A DNA stretch of 64,000 nt from Symbiodinium sp. CCMP2592 (Eukaryota > Sar > Dinophyceae > Suessiales > Symbiodiniaceae): NCBI GenBank assembly GCA_905221615.1, contig CAJNDT010003802.1, positions 47,501 to 111,500 on the forward strand, written 5' to 3'. The position numbers and the translations under genes were made by a program. This document shows, piece after piece, positions 45,761 through 58,690 of this stretch; positions within the stretch are counted from its first letter, which is position 1, and every line of letters begins with the position of its first letter. The notes beneath the pieces are model-generated. The model saw nothing but the letters and a program-made list of their open reading frames with translations, searched no databases and was not told the DNA's origin.

Positions 45761-48700
45761 TACATATATATATGTATATATTTATTTATTTATTTACATA
45801 TATACATACTGTTGGATACACGCATATGTATATTCTCTAAGATGCGTTCTACTCCGAATCTTTGTGGAACCGAGAGCAGCACCGGACCTCGCTGCCGCTT
45901 ACGACAGCGTCCGAACCTCGAGGTTTAGGGGCTTGACTGGTTTCGGGAGTCACGGCATAGGGGTCTTGCAGATTGCAACATCACTACTGCTCTTGAGCTC
46001 GCAGGAAGCGGCTTAACAAGCTGTCTGAGCACCCGTGTGCTGCTGATTTCCCCTAAAGTCTAAAAGGTGCCATGCAAATCTGAAGCACTAGATCGAGGTC
46101 CGACCAGTGACGCCAAGTGACAACCTGTGCAAAGTTGTATAAGTTGCGTGTGAAGTGATCCTGCAGGGAGGTGGTTTGGAGCCAGTAAGCATCGCAAGCA
46201 GTCAACCGGCAACCTGATGAGGTGCAGCACCCAGCACCACCCTGGACTTGCTATTTACCACTACTACTCCTACTCCAACCGCTACCACCGCCCCACCACT
46301 ACGACTGCTACCACTTCCTCCTCTTCCGCTTCTTCATTTCCGCTCTCAGAATCCCTGCTATGAGCAGGCCGTGCAGTCGTCCTTGTTCTTCGTGTTCATG
46401 CTATTTTCGACTCCGGCCATGAGGTCCTGGCTCACCAGTAAGCTCGGGACATGAAGAGACTGCAACTTCGGCTGGAGCTTCTGGGTTTGCGGGGTTTAGG
46501 TCGCAACATGCCGGCACGACATCGAAGTAGCTTCGCAGCTTGGGGCGACGCTCTTCAATCTGCTGGTTGATGAGCTGCTCCTGCCCCCACCAACAGGTTC
46601 ACGCTGTGTCCCTTCTTTTCTTGGTCACCGAGCCGCGGCCTTGAGCTGCAGGAAATTCTGCTCGTGGAGGAGAATAAGACCCAGCCTGGGCGTATGGGTG
46701 TAGAATGAGACGCTAAGCACTTTGGCCGGGGATCTTCCTCTTCCCTACAGAGACAGACAGATGAACCTGCACACGCCTGGAGTTGCGTGTCTTTTGTTTG
46801 GGCTCTTCTGCAATTCTGCATGTGTCTACTGTAACTGTCTCTTGATTTGCATGTCTGTCCGCCTGTCTGTTTGTACGATAGACAGCTAGTTTAATCATCT
46901 TTGCAGCATATCTCTAATGCACGACCCAGGTCGCGCACAAAGGGCGGCTTATCGACCACATAGAGCTGAACTCACCTGACAGGTGTCGTCTCTTGAATGC
47001 TGGCAAACTCTTTTCAATTGCATTCCCCGTTTCTGCTTCTTCGCGCCTGTCATGACCAGTTGGAACATGAGGTGAAGGATCTTCTGCAGGCAATGAGGTG
47101 CCTCCGACACAAGAACCCATGCGGCCCTCAATGGTGCACGTGGACTCTCGCGTCGGCTCTGCGATCGTGACTCGAGACAGCTCTTGCTAGAACATTCTGA
47201 CCTCCTGCAGGTAGCGTCGAACGCGCTCCTGACAATCGCTCCGATGCCCCCAGAGCCCCAAACAAACGGCAGTCCAGGCATCGACACATCTCGTTGCAGT
47301 CCTGTTCCGGGGTCGACTTCCCGGTGAGCTGTGAGTGGAAGTACGAGATCACATTGTCCTGGCAGGATGCCGACCCTTCCACTCACAGCTGTAGTCTGTA
47401 GGCTAGATTCTCTCAAGAACCCGTCAGGCGCAGACAAACTTGCCGGAAATTCGACAACTGCGCAGCTTTGCATTTGCACACCGGTCTCGAAAGAGAGGAG
47501 GCCTGCCAACGAAACGGACCACTTTTGACCGGGTCACAGCGGTGATGTAACTGAAATTTGGCAAGCTTCAATGTGTTTACTAGTCATCAAGTTTCTTAAC
47601 AACGACTCGAAGCCAGTATCAGTAACGGAAGCTCTGTGATTGATGCCTCAGGATCTTCGGACGTTGTATTCTTCGCAATTCACATGCATGACGCTCTGTC
47701 TGTGTGTGCTTAAGTCAGCCCCATTACAAAAACTTTGCCCTGTGCCCTGAGCTGGCTCATATTGCTCAGCATCGTGGGTTAAGTTACCAAGAACAAGAGA
47801 CCAGCTGCAATCAATGTGTTCCCCATCCACCCCGTCGCGGTGTCGCATATGTCCATGTAGTAGTGCATCCCGGCGCGGTACTTGGGCAGTTTCGAACACT
47901 AGCGTTTCAATTTGATACAGAAAAGATCAGAAAAGTCCTGCTGCTGGCTGTCCCTTGTAATCACTGCGAATGCTCAGCATCACGGTATCGTGGTTCCAGT
48001 TGCTGCCATTCCAGCTTCTCACATCAACTCCATGCAAGAATGCGGCTTTGCCGGTTCTCAAGCCTTGTTGTGTACCAAAGGAGTCTGCCAAGCAGAGCTC
48101 GTGCAAGCCGTGCTTCGGGTGCTCGTTTCAGGCGGATTGACCAAGAAGACACTCGAAGTTTCGCCAACGCAACACGTTACTGGTCAGCCTACGCTCAAAG
48201 AACAACCTCGGGGAATTTGAAGCCTTGCGTGTGACGGCCTGGCTCCATGGCGCAAAGAGACTCGTTGTGAATATCTGCTTGCCTATATCAGAGCCTTCGA
48301 CGAGTTCTCACTAGCTGCGGCTGGCCTTCTTCTACACTCTGCATCAGCGAGGTGAGCATGCCCGAATCCAGCTCCATGACCTGCATCCGCGTGCAGAAGA
48401 TCGCCCTAAAAGAAAACCAAGAGCTGGATAGCTCCGGCCTTCGACATGTGGCCACGAGTAGCCAACCTTACAAATCCGATGTTCAACGAAAGGAGTGAAG
48501 TTTGCAAAGCAGTTGCAGAAGAGCTTTCTGCCACGGGGCTCCACGAAGTAGTAGTACGGCTTCAGGGCCTTGAGGTATGCATTCAGCTCCTGCACGCCGG
48601 CCGGCCGGTTGCATCATCAGCCCAATCAACACAATCGTCATCATGATCATCATCATCATCATCATGGCAGCTTTGGTTTGGGAAGAACCTATGGGAAAAC

Positions 48701-51700
48701 AATAGAGCGCGGCCATACTGTAGCATAGCTCAAACAAATCACGCGAGCTAGCTATATCGCAATCACAAGAACCACACTACCGCGGATCTGCCAGGGGACG
48801 GTCCTGCAGCGGTATGGCTAAGCCTGACCGCTGCAATGCGGGAATGGGTTTCGAGTCCAGTCTTAACAGATGGAGAACTTCAGAAGCACCATGTCGCCAA
48901 GAGGCAGAGGCGCAAGGCTAGCGCCATGGAGTTTGAGAGCGAGTTGTCCTCGGTTCCGACAAACATCGCAACATCAGCGTGATCGGAACTGCACTGTCAA
49001 AACTGAGAGAGGTACACTGTACAGCTCAAAGACTCCAAAGTTTGTGTAGTTCCTGCAGCCATCAGGAGACTCGCTGGAAATTGATGAAGTCAACGTGAAC
49101 GACTGCTGCACTGAAAAGCCAGGCACCCGTGAAGAGCGTGGGAGAACATGTCCAGACCTAGGCCAAAGCATCACCCAGCACAATGCAGGCGCGCCGTGTG
49201 AGCGAAATACTGCTGCTATCATGGCATTATGTCGAAAAAACCCTGGCTTCTATTTCCTTCCGTGCTTCTGCCTTTTCCACGGCTTATTCAGAGACTGAGC
49301 CAAGCGCATACGCCAATGCCCTTGTACTTCTCTATGTAAACGTCGCGGAACCTTAGTGACGCTGCAGCCGACCCCATTGTGCAGCTTTTTTTAGGATGAC
49401 CGGCTAGAGGAGTCGCAACCCTTGTCGTTATCATTAGTAACCCTTGCTGTAAATCCTCACTAGCCCACATGCTGACCATTTAGGGGATCTGCACCGATCG
49501 CACACGACGCTCCACACATCACTGCTCATCTGTCGGCTGGAGACTGCTGCTGCCACGACCGCTATGCAAAGGCAGTTTAGACTGCGATGCTAATTTGAGG
49601 CTTCGGCTGGGTTCGCTGAAGTATCCTGGTTCCATAGGTGACCAGAATCGCGGAAGCCTCCCTGAAGAGGAGGATACCTCACTCAGGCTCACGATCTGAT
49701 CTCTGCCAATCGAAAAGCAGAAGTTATGCCACCCTTGCAGTGATGGAACTCATGCAATGGATGCGGTTGAAGTGAAGGAAATCGGACGGGAACAGGCGAG
49801 TCTCGGAGAGGGAGTTCGTGTCCGTGCGACCTTTTGCAGTCGTTTTCGCGAGACAGCTCCTGGCAGACTCGTTCCTCAGGACTCAGCAGCTGAGCTCATA
49901 CGATGGTGCTGCCAAGTCTTGTTTCGTAGCCTGTCTGCGGCGGGCACGTGCACGTGACCGACACTGGAATATCAGGGTTTGTTCGCAGGAGTCGCAGTGA
50001 AGAGCATAGCTGCTAGAGGGTGGAGGCAATGAGTTAGCCAAAATTCACCCAAAAACCCGTGCACAGCCTTCGGACGAAGGTTTAATCCGACTTTGCAGGA
50101 GGAAACCTGGAGAAGACACGATACAATGCAGGGTGACTCAGTATAGTATCAACCCAGTGCAAATCCCAGAAGTGTCCCTCCTCCTCATGCTCTGCACCAA
50201 TGGCTGCAACTCGCGTTGCAGTCGCAAATCTAAGTTCTCGGACCGTTGGGCGAGGACTGATCGAAGGTAATCCGCTGCGACTGCAGGCACGAAATCAGGC
50301 ACGGTGCACACTAGTAATACTATAGTATATTATAGTGTATTGCATTTACAGCATATTCTTATAGTAGGTAATATATCTTTGCACGGATGAGTTTTTGAAC
50401 CCACGAGGCAGTGAGAAGGCTGCAGCGCTGCCTTGTTATGCACGAACTCGGCCATAAACTTTAGCAGCGGCGTCGTGACCTGCGCCATGGAAAACCCGGC
50501 CGTCTTTTTGTGCCCATGCTACCACAGATTCAGCGCAATGCCAACAGGAGACGTCTCGCAGACTTGTTCGGAAGTCGACGAGGTGCCTCTGGATCGTCCC
50601 ACCAAACATCGAGAGCTCTGGAGAACAGGTTGACCTTGAACTTGTCGGCTCTGCCGTGCTGTTGCGCTTTCGAGAGGCATCATGAATGCAACCGCCGTCT
50701 GCCAAAATCACCACCAGACCCATGACTGATGCTCAACGGATCCCGTGTTAAGTAAGGGAGCTCTGGAGCCCAGCAGAACGACCCGTCTCCTCTCCGAGCA
50801 CGGAGTCAAAGGCGCCCGCCCGATTCGCCGACGGATTCTTCGGGTTGTCCACGAGCCAGTCGAACAGCATCGAGTAAGGCCTCGTTGATGCTGGGAGGTC
50901 ATGGAATGTAGGCACTGGCTGGCTTCGACTTTCACCGGAGTTCTACGGGTACTGCAGAGCGTCTGTTGCTTCCGGCAAGACATACACAGGCCAGCCTACC
51001 CAGCCTCACTGCATGCCCCTCTTGGGTCGCCACTCGCAGCTGCTGCACGCAAGCCCTCGGCGCCATGTGTCGTGCGGAGATCTTGCACTCTCAACCTTCT
51101 GGACAGAATTGCAGTGCTCGGTGTCAAAGCTAGGCCTAAACCCTAAAAACCCTACACCCTAACTGCCCATCTCAGCTGCCCACCAATTCCCCGCAAGTCT
51201 CGGCAGAGGCCAACCAGGGCCGGCTTGATCGAGTCCTTCCAGCTCACCGGTTCTGCTGGCTTCGAAACTCATCTGAGGTGTGGGGTTTGGAGTCTGGGGT
51301 TGTGGCTTTTCCGTTTAGGGTTCAGGCTTTAGGTAGTAAGGTGTAGTATAGCCGGGCATTACGGTAATGGAAACAGCAGTGAAAAGACCCGAAGACTAGC
51401 GGTGTGAATCACAGTCACGTCGGAGGAGTGATCATATTTATAACAGCCTACACACATGCGAACAATTATGAGAACATTATTACAAAAGACCTCATGCAAC
51501 AGCCGGACCTGCCTGCCGAAGAGAATGTAGATTCTGGCAGCTCTGCTGCCAAAGCGTCGTCAGAATGTGACCTCAAACGCTGAACGCTGTGGCCAGGCAG
51601 AACGTCAGTCTTGTAGGTTCAAAGGTTTAGGGAAGTTTGGGGGTTGGGTTTTATCTCTTGACCTCTCCCACCCACCTTGAGGCTCCATGAACTTCTCGAA

Positions 51701-52483
51701 GGCCTCACGGGATCTTGCGCATATCATGCCCGGCGTCATAAGGCTCAGCACCTAACAGCTCTGGCCTCCTTGTTGTCTCTGATGTCCATGAACAGCAGCT
51801 TGCCCAAGGTATGGTAGTACATTGTTCGGTACCTGGAACAGTGTGCTCTTCTGGCTTCTTCCGTCAGGGTTGCTTCCAAGGCTTCTGAACAGGCGGAACT
51901 GGGGATATGGTAGGTTTGGGGAATTAGGAAAGCAACAATACTAATAATAGACCTTGCAGGAGCTCATGCCCTGCTAGACGGCGGGCAGATTTTCAATTCA
52001 ACACATCAGGTCGTATCTGAACCGCAAACCAGCTGGGCCACGTTTTCTTGGGAATTTCGAACTAAGCTTCTATCTCTGAGGGCCCTCCCCGCATGCCGCT
52101 GCACACAAGGACTACGCTAAAACACCACCCGATCAACACCGCCGAAATCAGTCTGCACGATGTACCAAGCACGCTCAAAGTGCCTGGACGGGCCACCTTG
52201 AGGGATCTGACGATTTGAGCACGGGTTGAGGACCTGTTCCGATCCCCAGAGAGCCTTCCTTGCCACACTTAGCGGGAACGGCGGGGGAAAGACCCGAGCA
52301 GTCGAGGAAGTTTGCCGAGAAAATTAGAAGGGATATGGGAATCGGAACCTGAGGATATTCGCGGCAAGACTGTGCGAACCTGTCTTGGGTTCAAGACCTG
52401 CAACTTCCCAACCCTGAAACCCACCCAATACCCACCCTGGCCCTAGCCCTAGTCTTCTCAACCTAACGAACCGTACATATGCC
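45761..52483. other. long region without a supportable gene
   Basis: Microsatellite at 45755-45830 (TATA/ATTT), CTAC triplets at 46255-46330, ATC run at 48640-48666, ATAGTA-rich patch at 50310-50370, CCCTAAACCC string at 51128-51160. ORFs of 60-190 codons (for example 46949-47509 minus and 47704-48234 plus) overlap on opposite strands and show no motif. Small exons of unrecognised genes cannot be excluded. Confidence 0.35.
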
Positions 52484-52497
52484 CACATATACCCCAC

Positions 52498-53823
52498 TTT
52501 TTTTTGATAGCACAAAACATGGCAAAGCCAATAGACGCAGCGTCAATGACACTCCCGGCCCAGCCGGCCCCTCCGCTGAACAAAAGAGGAGACAGTCTGC
52601 GCCGCTCTACAACGGGAGCACCGCAAAGCGTTCACATGCACCGTGACATCATGAGACGGATGAACACCTAGGTCCAAGAAACTACCTCGCACTGAGCATG
52701 GCAAGGCTAAACAAGCCTCGATCTTAGCTCGGGACCAGCTGGCTTTGATTGCCAACCCACACCCACACTGGGCCTGTACAAGAAGCCCCGAGCCCTTCAC
52801 ATTAAAAGAATGCTCTGAGAAGTCCCTCGCATGCTGCACCAGCTGGACGCGCGAAGGCGGTTTGCATCCAAGCTTGGGGCGGGGCTGAGCAGATTTCAGC
52901 AGATCGTGCCAAACCAGATACCGAGCACTCAAAGATTGCTGAACTTGCACAGCCCTGTTATCAAGAAACGAGACAATTTGGCGCCTACACTGCAACAGAG
53001 CTCCACTGTTGCGTTTGTTGGCTTGCTTGCCAGCTTCCTTGTCAGCAGCAGCATTAACAGCCAACATCCAATCAACAGGCGCCGTAGCGTCAGTACTAGG
53101 CTTACCATGCGAAGGTATCCAGTGGACGCGCACATCCCGGTCAGCAGCAAGCCGCCGAATGTCGGCCCAAACATGAGCATTAGCAAGACGCTGAATTTGA
53201 AACTCGGTCATGTTGCGCAGCTTGCGGAACCTACGGAAGCAACTAAGGCTATCAGTCACAAATTCCACACTGCCAGTCGTGAACATCAACAACTGACGAA
53301 TAGCAAAAGCCTCACCCATAGGAACCGTTTGCTGGCGACCTGGCAATGGGCCACCTAACGTACCCAGAACTTGATGCGGGGCTTCTGCTTTGACAACAGC
53401 AACAGCCCAAGAACACAAACGAGTGCGCCTATCACTGGTACCAGAACCTCCACTGCCATCAGTGCCGAACTTGAGGCCACTCATGTCAAGCAACTGCGAA
53501 GCAAACAATCCGGTGCGCTCAACCGCACTAGCCTCCGGACCGTCCCAATCAAGATAATACGAATCCGGCAGCGTGGTAAGGCGACTAGGCACCAAACCTC
53601 TAAGCCACAGGCACTCCTGTTCCGGTTTCAAAATGAGCGGCTGCCACTCTTCTGGCACATCACCAACTCTTCGAATCACATAAGGACACTGCCATAACTT
53701 GTGCATCAAAGTAGGCGACAGACAGCCACAACCAGAACACACTTCCTCAACGCCATTGTCAGCTGTGCCTAGAGTGCCTTGAAAAACATGCAACAAAGCA
53801 TTATACTGCTTAAGGTCACCCTG
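52498..53823 (-). mobile_element. 5'-truncated LINE retrotransposon with target-site duplication
   Basis: Element body reads minus from 53823 to an A8 tail at 52505-52498. It is bounded by identical 14 bp copies of CACATATACCCCAC (plus strand) at 52484-52497 and 53824-53837, a target-site duplication typical of LINE insertion. Only the 3' end of the second ORF remains, with a short 3' UTR of about 40 nt. The perfect duplication suggests a fairly recent insertion. Confidence 0.85.
52543..53823 (-). CDS. LINE ORF2 C-terminus: zinc knuckle and RNase H
   Basis: Partial protein, about 426 residues. It opens with QGDLKQYNALLHVFQGT, then a CCHC-like zinc finger (VCSGCGCLSPTLMHKLWQC), then a type I RNase H domain. 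All catalytic positions are visible: D in KFGTDGSGGSG, E in MGEAFAIRQLL, D in FVTDSLSCFRRF, and the final His/Asp pair in HWIPSHGKPSTD and NAAADKEAGK. RNase H would degrade the RNA strand during target-primed cDNA synthesis. The reverse transcriptase and endonuclease are missing through 5' truncation. The open frame continues upstream to 53973 across the target duplication, but those residues come from flanking DNA. No internal stops are seen, again suggesting a young copy. Confidence 0.85.
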   Translation of the reverse strand, partial: QGDLKQYNALLHVFQGTLGTADNGVEEVCSGCGCLSPTLMHKLWQCPYVIRRVGDVPEEWQPLILKPEQECLWLRGLVPSRLTTLPDSYYLDWDGPEASAVERTGLFASQLLDMSGLKFGTDGSGGSGTSDRRTRLCSWAVAVVKAEAPHQVLGTLGGPLPGRQQTVPMGEAFAIRQLLMFTTGSVEFVTDSLSCFRRFRKLRNMTEFQIQRLANAHVWADIRRLAADRDVRVHWIPSHGKPSTDATAPVDWMLAVNAAADKEAGKQANKRNSGALLQCRRQIVSFLDNRAVQVQQSLSARYLVWHDLLKSAQPRPKLGCKPPSRVQLVQHARDFSEHSFNVKGSGLLVQAQCGCGLAIKASWSRAKIEACLALPCSVRGSFLDLGVHPSHDVTVHVNALRCSRCRAAQTVSSFVQRRGRLGRECH

Positions 53824-53837
53824 CACATATACCCCAC

Positions 53838-54629
53838 AGACATAGCCGTCGGCGCACTTGCCATACTGCAGGCTGTGGGCCCTGAGCACCAGAGTGAGCA
53901 AGATATGCAAGAAGCGGGAAACTGCGCGCGACTCTGCGCATGTGGACGATGGACACCAGGGAATGCTGAGCATCGCTCAGAAACCCAAACTGCGGAGAAG
54001 CATGGTTGCTGAGGATGTACCTGGCAATGCAGCCGCTGTCCGCCGTATTATTACAAAACATATTAATTACCATAAATAATAAAACAGTAATTATAGTAAT
54101 ACTAAACATAGTAATCATGATAATCACAGTAATCATTATCATAGTAATAATGACAATAATATTGATACGCATCATAGTCATAATGATAATCATGTTATTA
54201 TCATTATTCTGGGGCACTTGACCATGTCGTTCTTAAGAAGCAGTCGGCCGGATACGATTAGGTGAGGAGATCGGTCCGATGTGTGCACCTCGCTCTGCCA
54301 AGGACTCGAACAATCCACCACCAGAGCTGCCGGGACCCTAACTAATATAGCAGCCTAAAACATTAATTGCCAAAACTGTTTTGGCGGTTCCTTATTCTAA
54401 TTATAGTGATTATAGTGTAACAGTATCAGTGTCTGATTTGCTTTTGGGGTTTACTGTAGGTTGGGCTCTGCAGGTTCCTCGGACACAAAGGCGAAACGGG
54501 CTCCGTCATCCTCCGACCCTACAGTGAGCATGCCTTAGACTCGACTCAAGCCCGCCAAGCGCAGCTTATTCGACCTTCCTTCAACGCCTGTGGATTCTCT
54601 CTACATTCGCTCTCCTGGTAAAGTAAAAG
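53838..54629. other. intergenic, ATT/GTAATAAT-rich patch
   Basis: 54055-54215 is AT-rich with repeated ATTATCAT/GTAATAAT triplet-like sequence. No gene recognised. Confidence 0.5.
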
Positions 54630-54714
54630 CCAGAAAGTTGGAATATGATTACCCTAAACCCTTTATGGTAAATTATAAGGTATCCTACCCTGAAACCATA
54701 TTCCAACTTTCTGG
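54630..54714. mobile_element. 85 bp TIR element, possibly introner- or MITE-like
   Basis: CCAGAAAGTTGGAATATG at 54630-54647 is the exact reverse complement of 54697-54714. The interior is 49 bp, AT-rich, with a CCCTAAACCC string. A 2 bp AG flank on both sides may be the target duplication. Size and terminal structure resemble the intron-forming element at 6228-6325, but the sequence differs and no exon frame was found around it. Confidence 0.6.
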
Positions 54715-54837
54715 AGTTCCCTTTATTCAAAGAACAGCCTGCGCGTTTTTCTGAGGTCTTGCACAATGTTGATGCCAGCTGCAAGCTCGTGGAAGAGCGC
54801 CTAGGAACAGGAAGCTGCTGCTTGTTCCGACTAATAC

Positions 54838-55052
54838 AATATATTATATATAATATATAATATATAATATATAATATATTATATATTATATATTATATAT
54901 TATATATTATATATTATATTTTATATATTATATATTATATATTATATATTATATATTATATATTATATATTATATTTTATATATTATATATTATATATTA
55001 TATATTATATATTATATATTATATATTATATATTATATATTATAATATATAC
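54838..55052. repeat. AT-only tandem repeat, ATATTATAT period
   Basis: About 215 bp built of 9-10 nt TATATTATA units, with the strand sense inverting near 54875 (ATAATATAT to ATATTATAT). Strongly self-complementary, able to form cruciforms. Confidence 0.85.
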
Positions 55053-55950
55053 TGAGCTACAAGAAAGCGACTGGAACAGGCTTTTGAGGGCTTCAGTTGC
55101 ATCTGCAAACGCAAGCAGGAACGTGCAATTGGCCTACTTTGAGGGCTACTGCCTTCGTCGATCCAACGCAACGTGTGCTACATCCGCTCGAACCGAGCGC
55201 TGAAACTCTGATGTGCACGAAAGCAAAGACTCAGAACCTCGAATCTTCCACGAACCAGACGACAAAGCTGCATGAGGTCATGCATAGCAAATCCTGCAAG
55301 TTGTGCTCCTCGCCTGCAAAACAGGACACAGCACATGGGGCTCAGGCGAGCGTCTTCTTCACCACAATCTCTAGCTGAAACCGTTGCTGGAGGTTGTTGC
55401 CTCGCACCGACACTCGTTTTCACACAACTTGCAATGAACTAATCACAACACCGGTATGGCAGTAATGGTATTTCCTTCTCACCACGCTGAGAACCCATCC
55501 GATTTTGTTGATGAGAAGACCCAGGACCTTGCTGCAGGCGAGGCAGCAGAGAATAGCATCAGAGCCAGGGCAAAACTTGAAAGCTGGTGTTGATGCTGCG
55601 GGTACCGAATGTCGCTGCTGCTGCTGCAGCGGTGGATTCTTTTGCTAGTGCAAGTGCCACTTCCGCATGTTATCACCAGCACGTCTGACATCATCGTGGC
55701 TACAACGACTTTCATCACTACACCTCCTATCAGCATCACTGCTGAAGTGCATGCCTCGTTTGCAGCTCATGCCATGTGTACATGTCTGTTTTTCCTTCTT
55801 GCTCGTAGGCCCAAGCACAGAAAGCCTTGAGCATGCTTTTAACATCTTTTAACATCAGAACACATGTACCATAGTTGTAGGTGCCACGCCCAACGTAGCA
55901 CTAACTTCAGTCTTTTGCTTGCGTGTAAAATCTCCGCCTCTGAGTGAGCC
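55053..55950. other. region upstream of the Copia gag, LTR not identified
   Basis: No ORF of note. The 5' LTR and primer-binding site of the following Copia element should lie here, but without the 3' LTR (beyond the window) I cannot delimit them. Confidence 0.35.
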
Positions 55951-58690
55951 ATGCCGGGTTCTGGGGAGTATGGGACGAGGGAATTAGCTACTCCACTTGT
56001 GTCTACCTCTCAACCTGCTGGTTCGCTCCAGCAGGTTATGAGCCCAACGCTTGGGCAGGGCTATGGCACCACAGCACAGCAGCCATCCCCACCTCCCGGG
56101 AGGGATGGTATGCCAAATGTACCAGGTTCAACGCCGGCACTTGTACATGGCCAAACAGGTGGAATGGGCTTTGAACCTATGGCTACGGGAGGGGCACTTG
56201 GGGGCATAGACCAGACTGGGGTTTGCGCAGACTCAGGGGGAATGCCACAGGTGTCGACCGCCACTGAAGATGGTGATGAGGTACAGATGGTTGTGCCGAT
56301 ACCGGGCAATGTTGCGCCGGGCGGGAGCCCAGGGCTAGAGGCCAGCACTGGCATGTTAGGTACCGCGAGTGGTGACGCAGAGCCAGGGGGTAAAGTAGTC
56401 GCTGGTGCTTCCAAGGAAGGGTTTGTGACCCCACGATCGCAACAGGGATTGCCAACCATAGCTGAGATGGTTGAGGGTTCCCTAGTACAGGGCTCCAGCT
56501 TATGACGCGAGTTGGGGATTTTTCCGTGTTGCGCGCACTGAGGTGGTGCAGGTACCCGCAGTGTTGCAAAGCACACACGCCACACCACCACGAACAACAG
56601 CATCACATACCCGTGATAGTCCGAGCGGTGCTTCAGGGCCCATGGCCTTGGGAGAGGGGAGTTTGGGTTCTCATACGAGCTCGCCACCACAGTTGGGAGC
56701 GCATGGTACGCCAACATCCTTTGCACCGCCTCCCGGGAGGGATGGCCCTTTGTTGAGCGCGGACATGTTGCAGCGCATGCAGGCTTTAGAACAGAGGGCT
56801 CCTTTATTCTACGCGGGTATGCCCGAGAGGCCCCAATCAAGAACAGATTCATCGTCTTTGCCTCGAAAAACCATTCAAGCTGAGGTTGCAAGGCAGTTAG
56901 CGGGGTTTGATCAACGGGCGCAGGCTCAGGACCTAGAAATACAGAGGATGCGGAGGCAACTGGAAGAGGCAGCCCAAAGGGAACAAGCTCTCAGGGAACA
57001 GGTAAGGAGAGAATTGGCAGCGACGAGTACTGCCCCAATGGCTCCCACGACCCCCCCTGCTAAGGTTCCCAGGCCAACCCTTCAGGATGCACAGATGCGC
57101 ACTCCAATCGTGTATCAGGTCCATGATGCTGCAGCGCAGGCGGCTGAGGCTTTGAGAGCGCCCGCTCAAACAGCAGCTTCAGCAACTTCAGGGTTATGGT
57201 CCAACTTTTGGTCGGGGTTGCAAGGTTCCCAAAGGTTACCTAGCAATGCAGCGCCACCCGGAAGGGTTGGGCAGCCGAGCATCGCATTTTCGGGTGTGCA
57301 AGGGGATTCCACCTCTTCTGGCCCAGACCCCCATTCTCGGGTTTGGGCCAGATCAGGGCTTCGGGCTCTGGTTTCCAGCCTGCTGCGGCCGCCAGTGCCC
57401 CAATTCCACAGGCCAGCACGGCTCCAGTAGGAGCAGCCAGTGTGTCGCCGGGGGGAACCCAAGGCCCTACCATGTCAGGCAACACCGTGCTTGATGCCGT
57501 ATTGTTGGGAGTGCAGCAGCTGCAAACTTTGCAAGCCCAACACCTTAGCAGTAGCAAGAAGGAGGATGCCCCAGAAACGGTAAAAACGGGCATTACGACC
57601 TTCCCCAAATTAGCCCCACCAGATCCCGCTGGAGGTTCGTTGGAATTCCAGGATTGGTTGCAGCTCATTGCGGGCTTGATGAGTGACTTGTCGGATTCCT
57701 CTCAACTTTGGTGGTCAGGGGTAGTCCAGGTAAGCAAAGATGCGTACGATAAGTGGGTCGTCGCTTCCCCCATCGAGCGCTTGACGGTTGAGTCTGATGA
57801 GAGGCCTGAGCTTACGGAAGGCAAATGGGGGAGAGTGAATGCCCGTGCATGCGCGATGCTCTTAGATGCCCTGGACCCCACGGTAAAATCCGATATCATA
57901 GCCCGTAAAGCGAATCAAGCTGCATCACAGATCTTGTTTAGGCTGTATACGACCTACCAGCCCGGGGGAACAGGGGAGCGCAACCTGGTGTTGAGCAACT
58001 TGCAGACTCCCCTTGTGGTGCAGGATGCAGCCTCAGGTGTGTCAGCATTGAGGGCGCGGGGACGGTGGTATCAAAGGTGTATAGACTTTGGTATGAGTTT
58101 GCCGGACCCAATCGTGTTGGTGGGAGGCCTAACCTCAATGACAAAGCCCGTCATCTCTAAGGAACCGGAGGTTTCATGGCGAACCGAGATGGTGAAAAGT
58201 GCACTGCAATTGCACGGTCGACCCTCGGAAGAGGCGGTCAAATCCTACCACAAACATTTGTTGGCCGAGTTTGAGACTTTGGCTGGAGCTCAGGTTGCCA
58301 AAAAGGGTGGATCAGGTCACCTTGCATTGAAGGCAGCGGGTGTTGCAGGGGATAAGTCGGGGGGAAAGGGGAGTGGTGGAGCCAAAGGTGGAGGGACTGG
58401 CAATACATGCAAGTATTTCCTTTCACAAAAGGGGTGCAGGTTTGGGACCAAATGCAAAAGCCCCCACTCCATGAACGAGTTGTCTACAGCGGAACGGTTT
58501 AAGAAGTGCTTGAATTGTGGCTCCGAGGAGCATCGTGCTAAGGATTGCAAGGCAGGTAAGGCGGAACCCAAAGCACCAGATCAGAAACCGTCCGTACAGG
58601 CAGCTTCCACATCCTCGGGCCAACCCGTTGTCTCACGTCTTGCTGCTCAGTCAGCGGTAAACGTACCGACGCTGGGAGTGGAAAACCTAA
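55951..58690 (+). pseudogene. Copia gag, two frameshifts
   Basis: Capsid and nucleocapsid precursor of a Ty1/Copia element. ATG 55951 opens a Pro/Gly-rich frame. At about 56490 the sense shifts to the next frame (PAYDASWGFFRVART follows), and at about 57345 it returns to the first, so two indels have occurred. The middle frame includes a likely coiled coil (QAQDLEIQRMRRQLEEAAQR). The last frame has SLEFQDWLQLIAGLMSDLSD and later capsid-like sequence, then a CCCH finger (CKYFLSQKGCRFGTKCKSPH) and a CCHC knuckle (CLNCGSEEHRAKDC) for RNA binding. True gag coding seems to stop at about 58690; the final residues to the stop at 58740 are antisense of the inverted pol segment. Confidence 0.8.

Noticed and set aside
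46949-47509. 186-codon minus ORF
   Set aside because: No recognisable motif and overlapped by ORFs on the other strand.
53838-53973. First 45-50 codons of the 476-codon ORF as part of the LINE
   Set aside because: They lie outside the target-site duplication, so they are flanking DNA that happens to be open.
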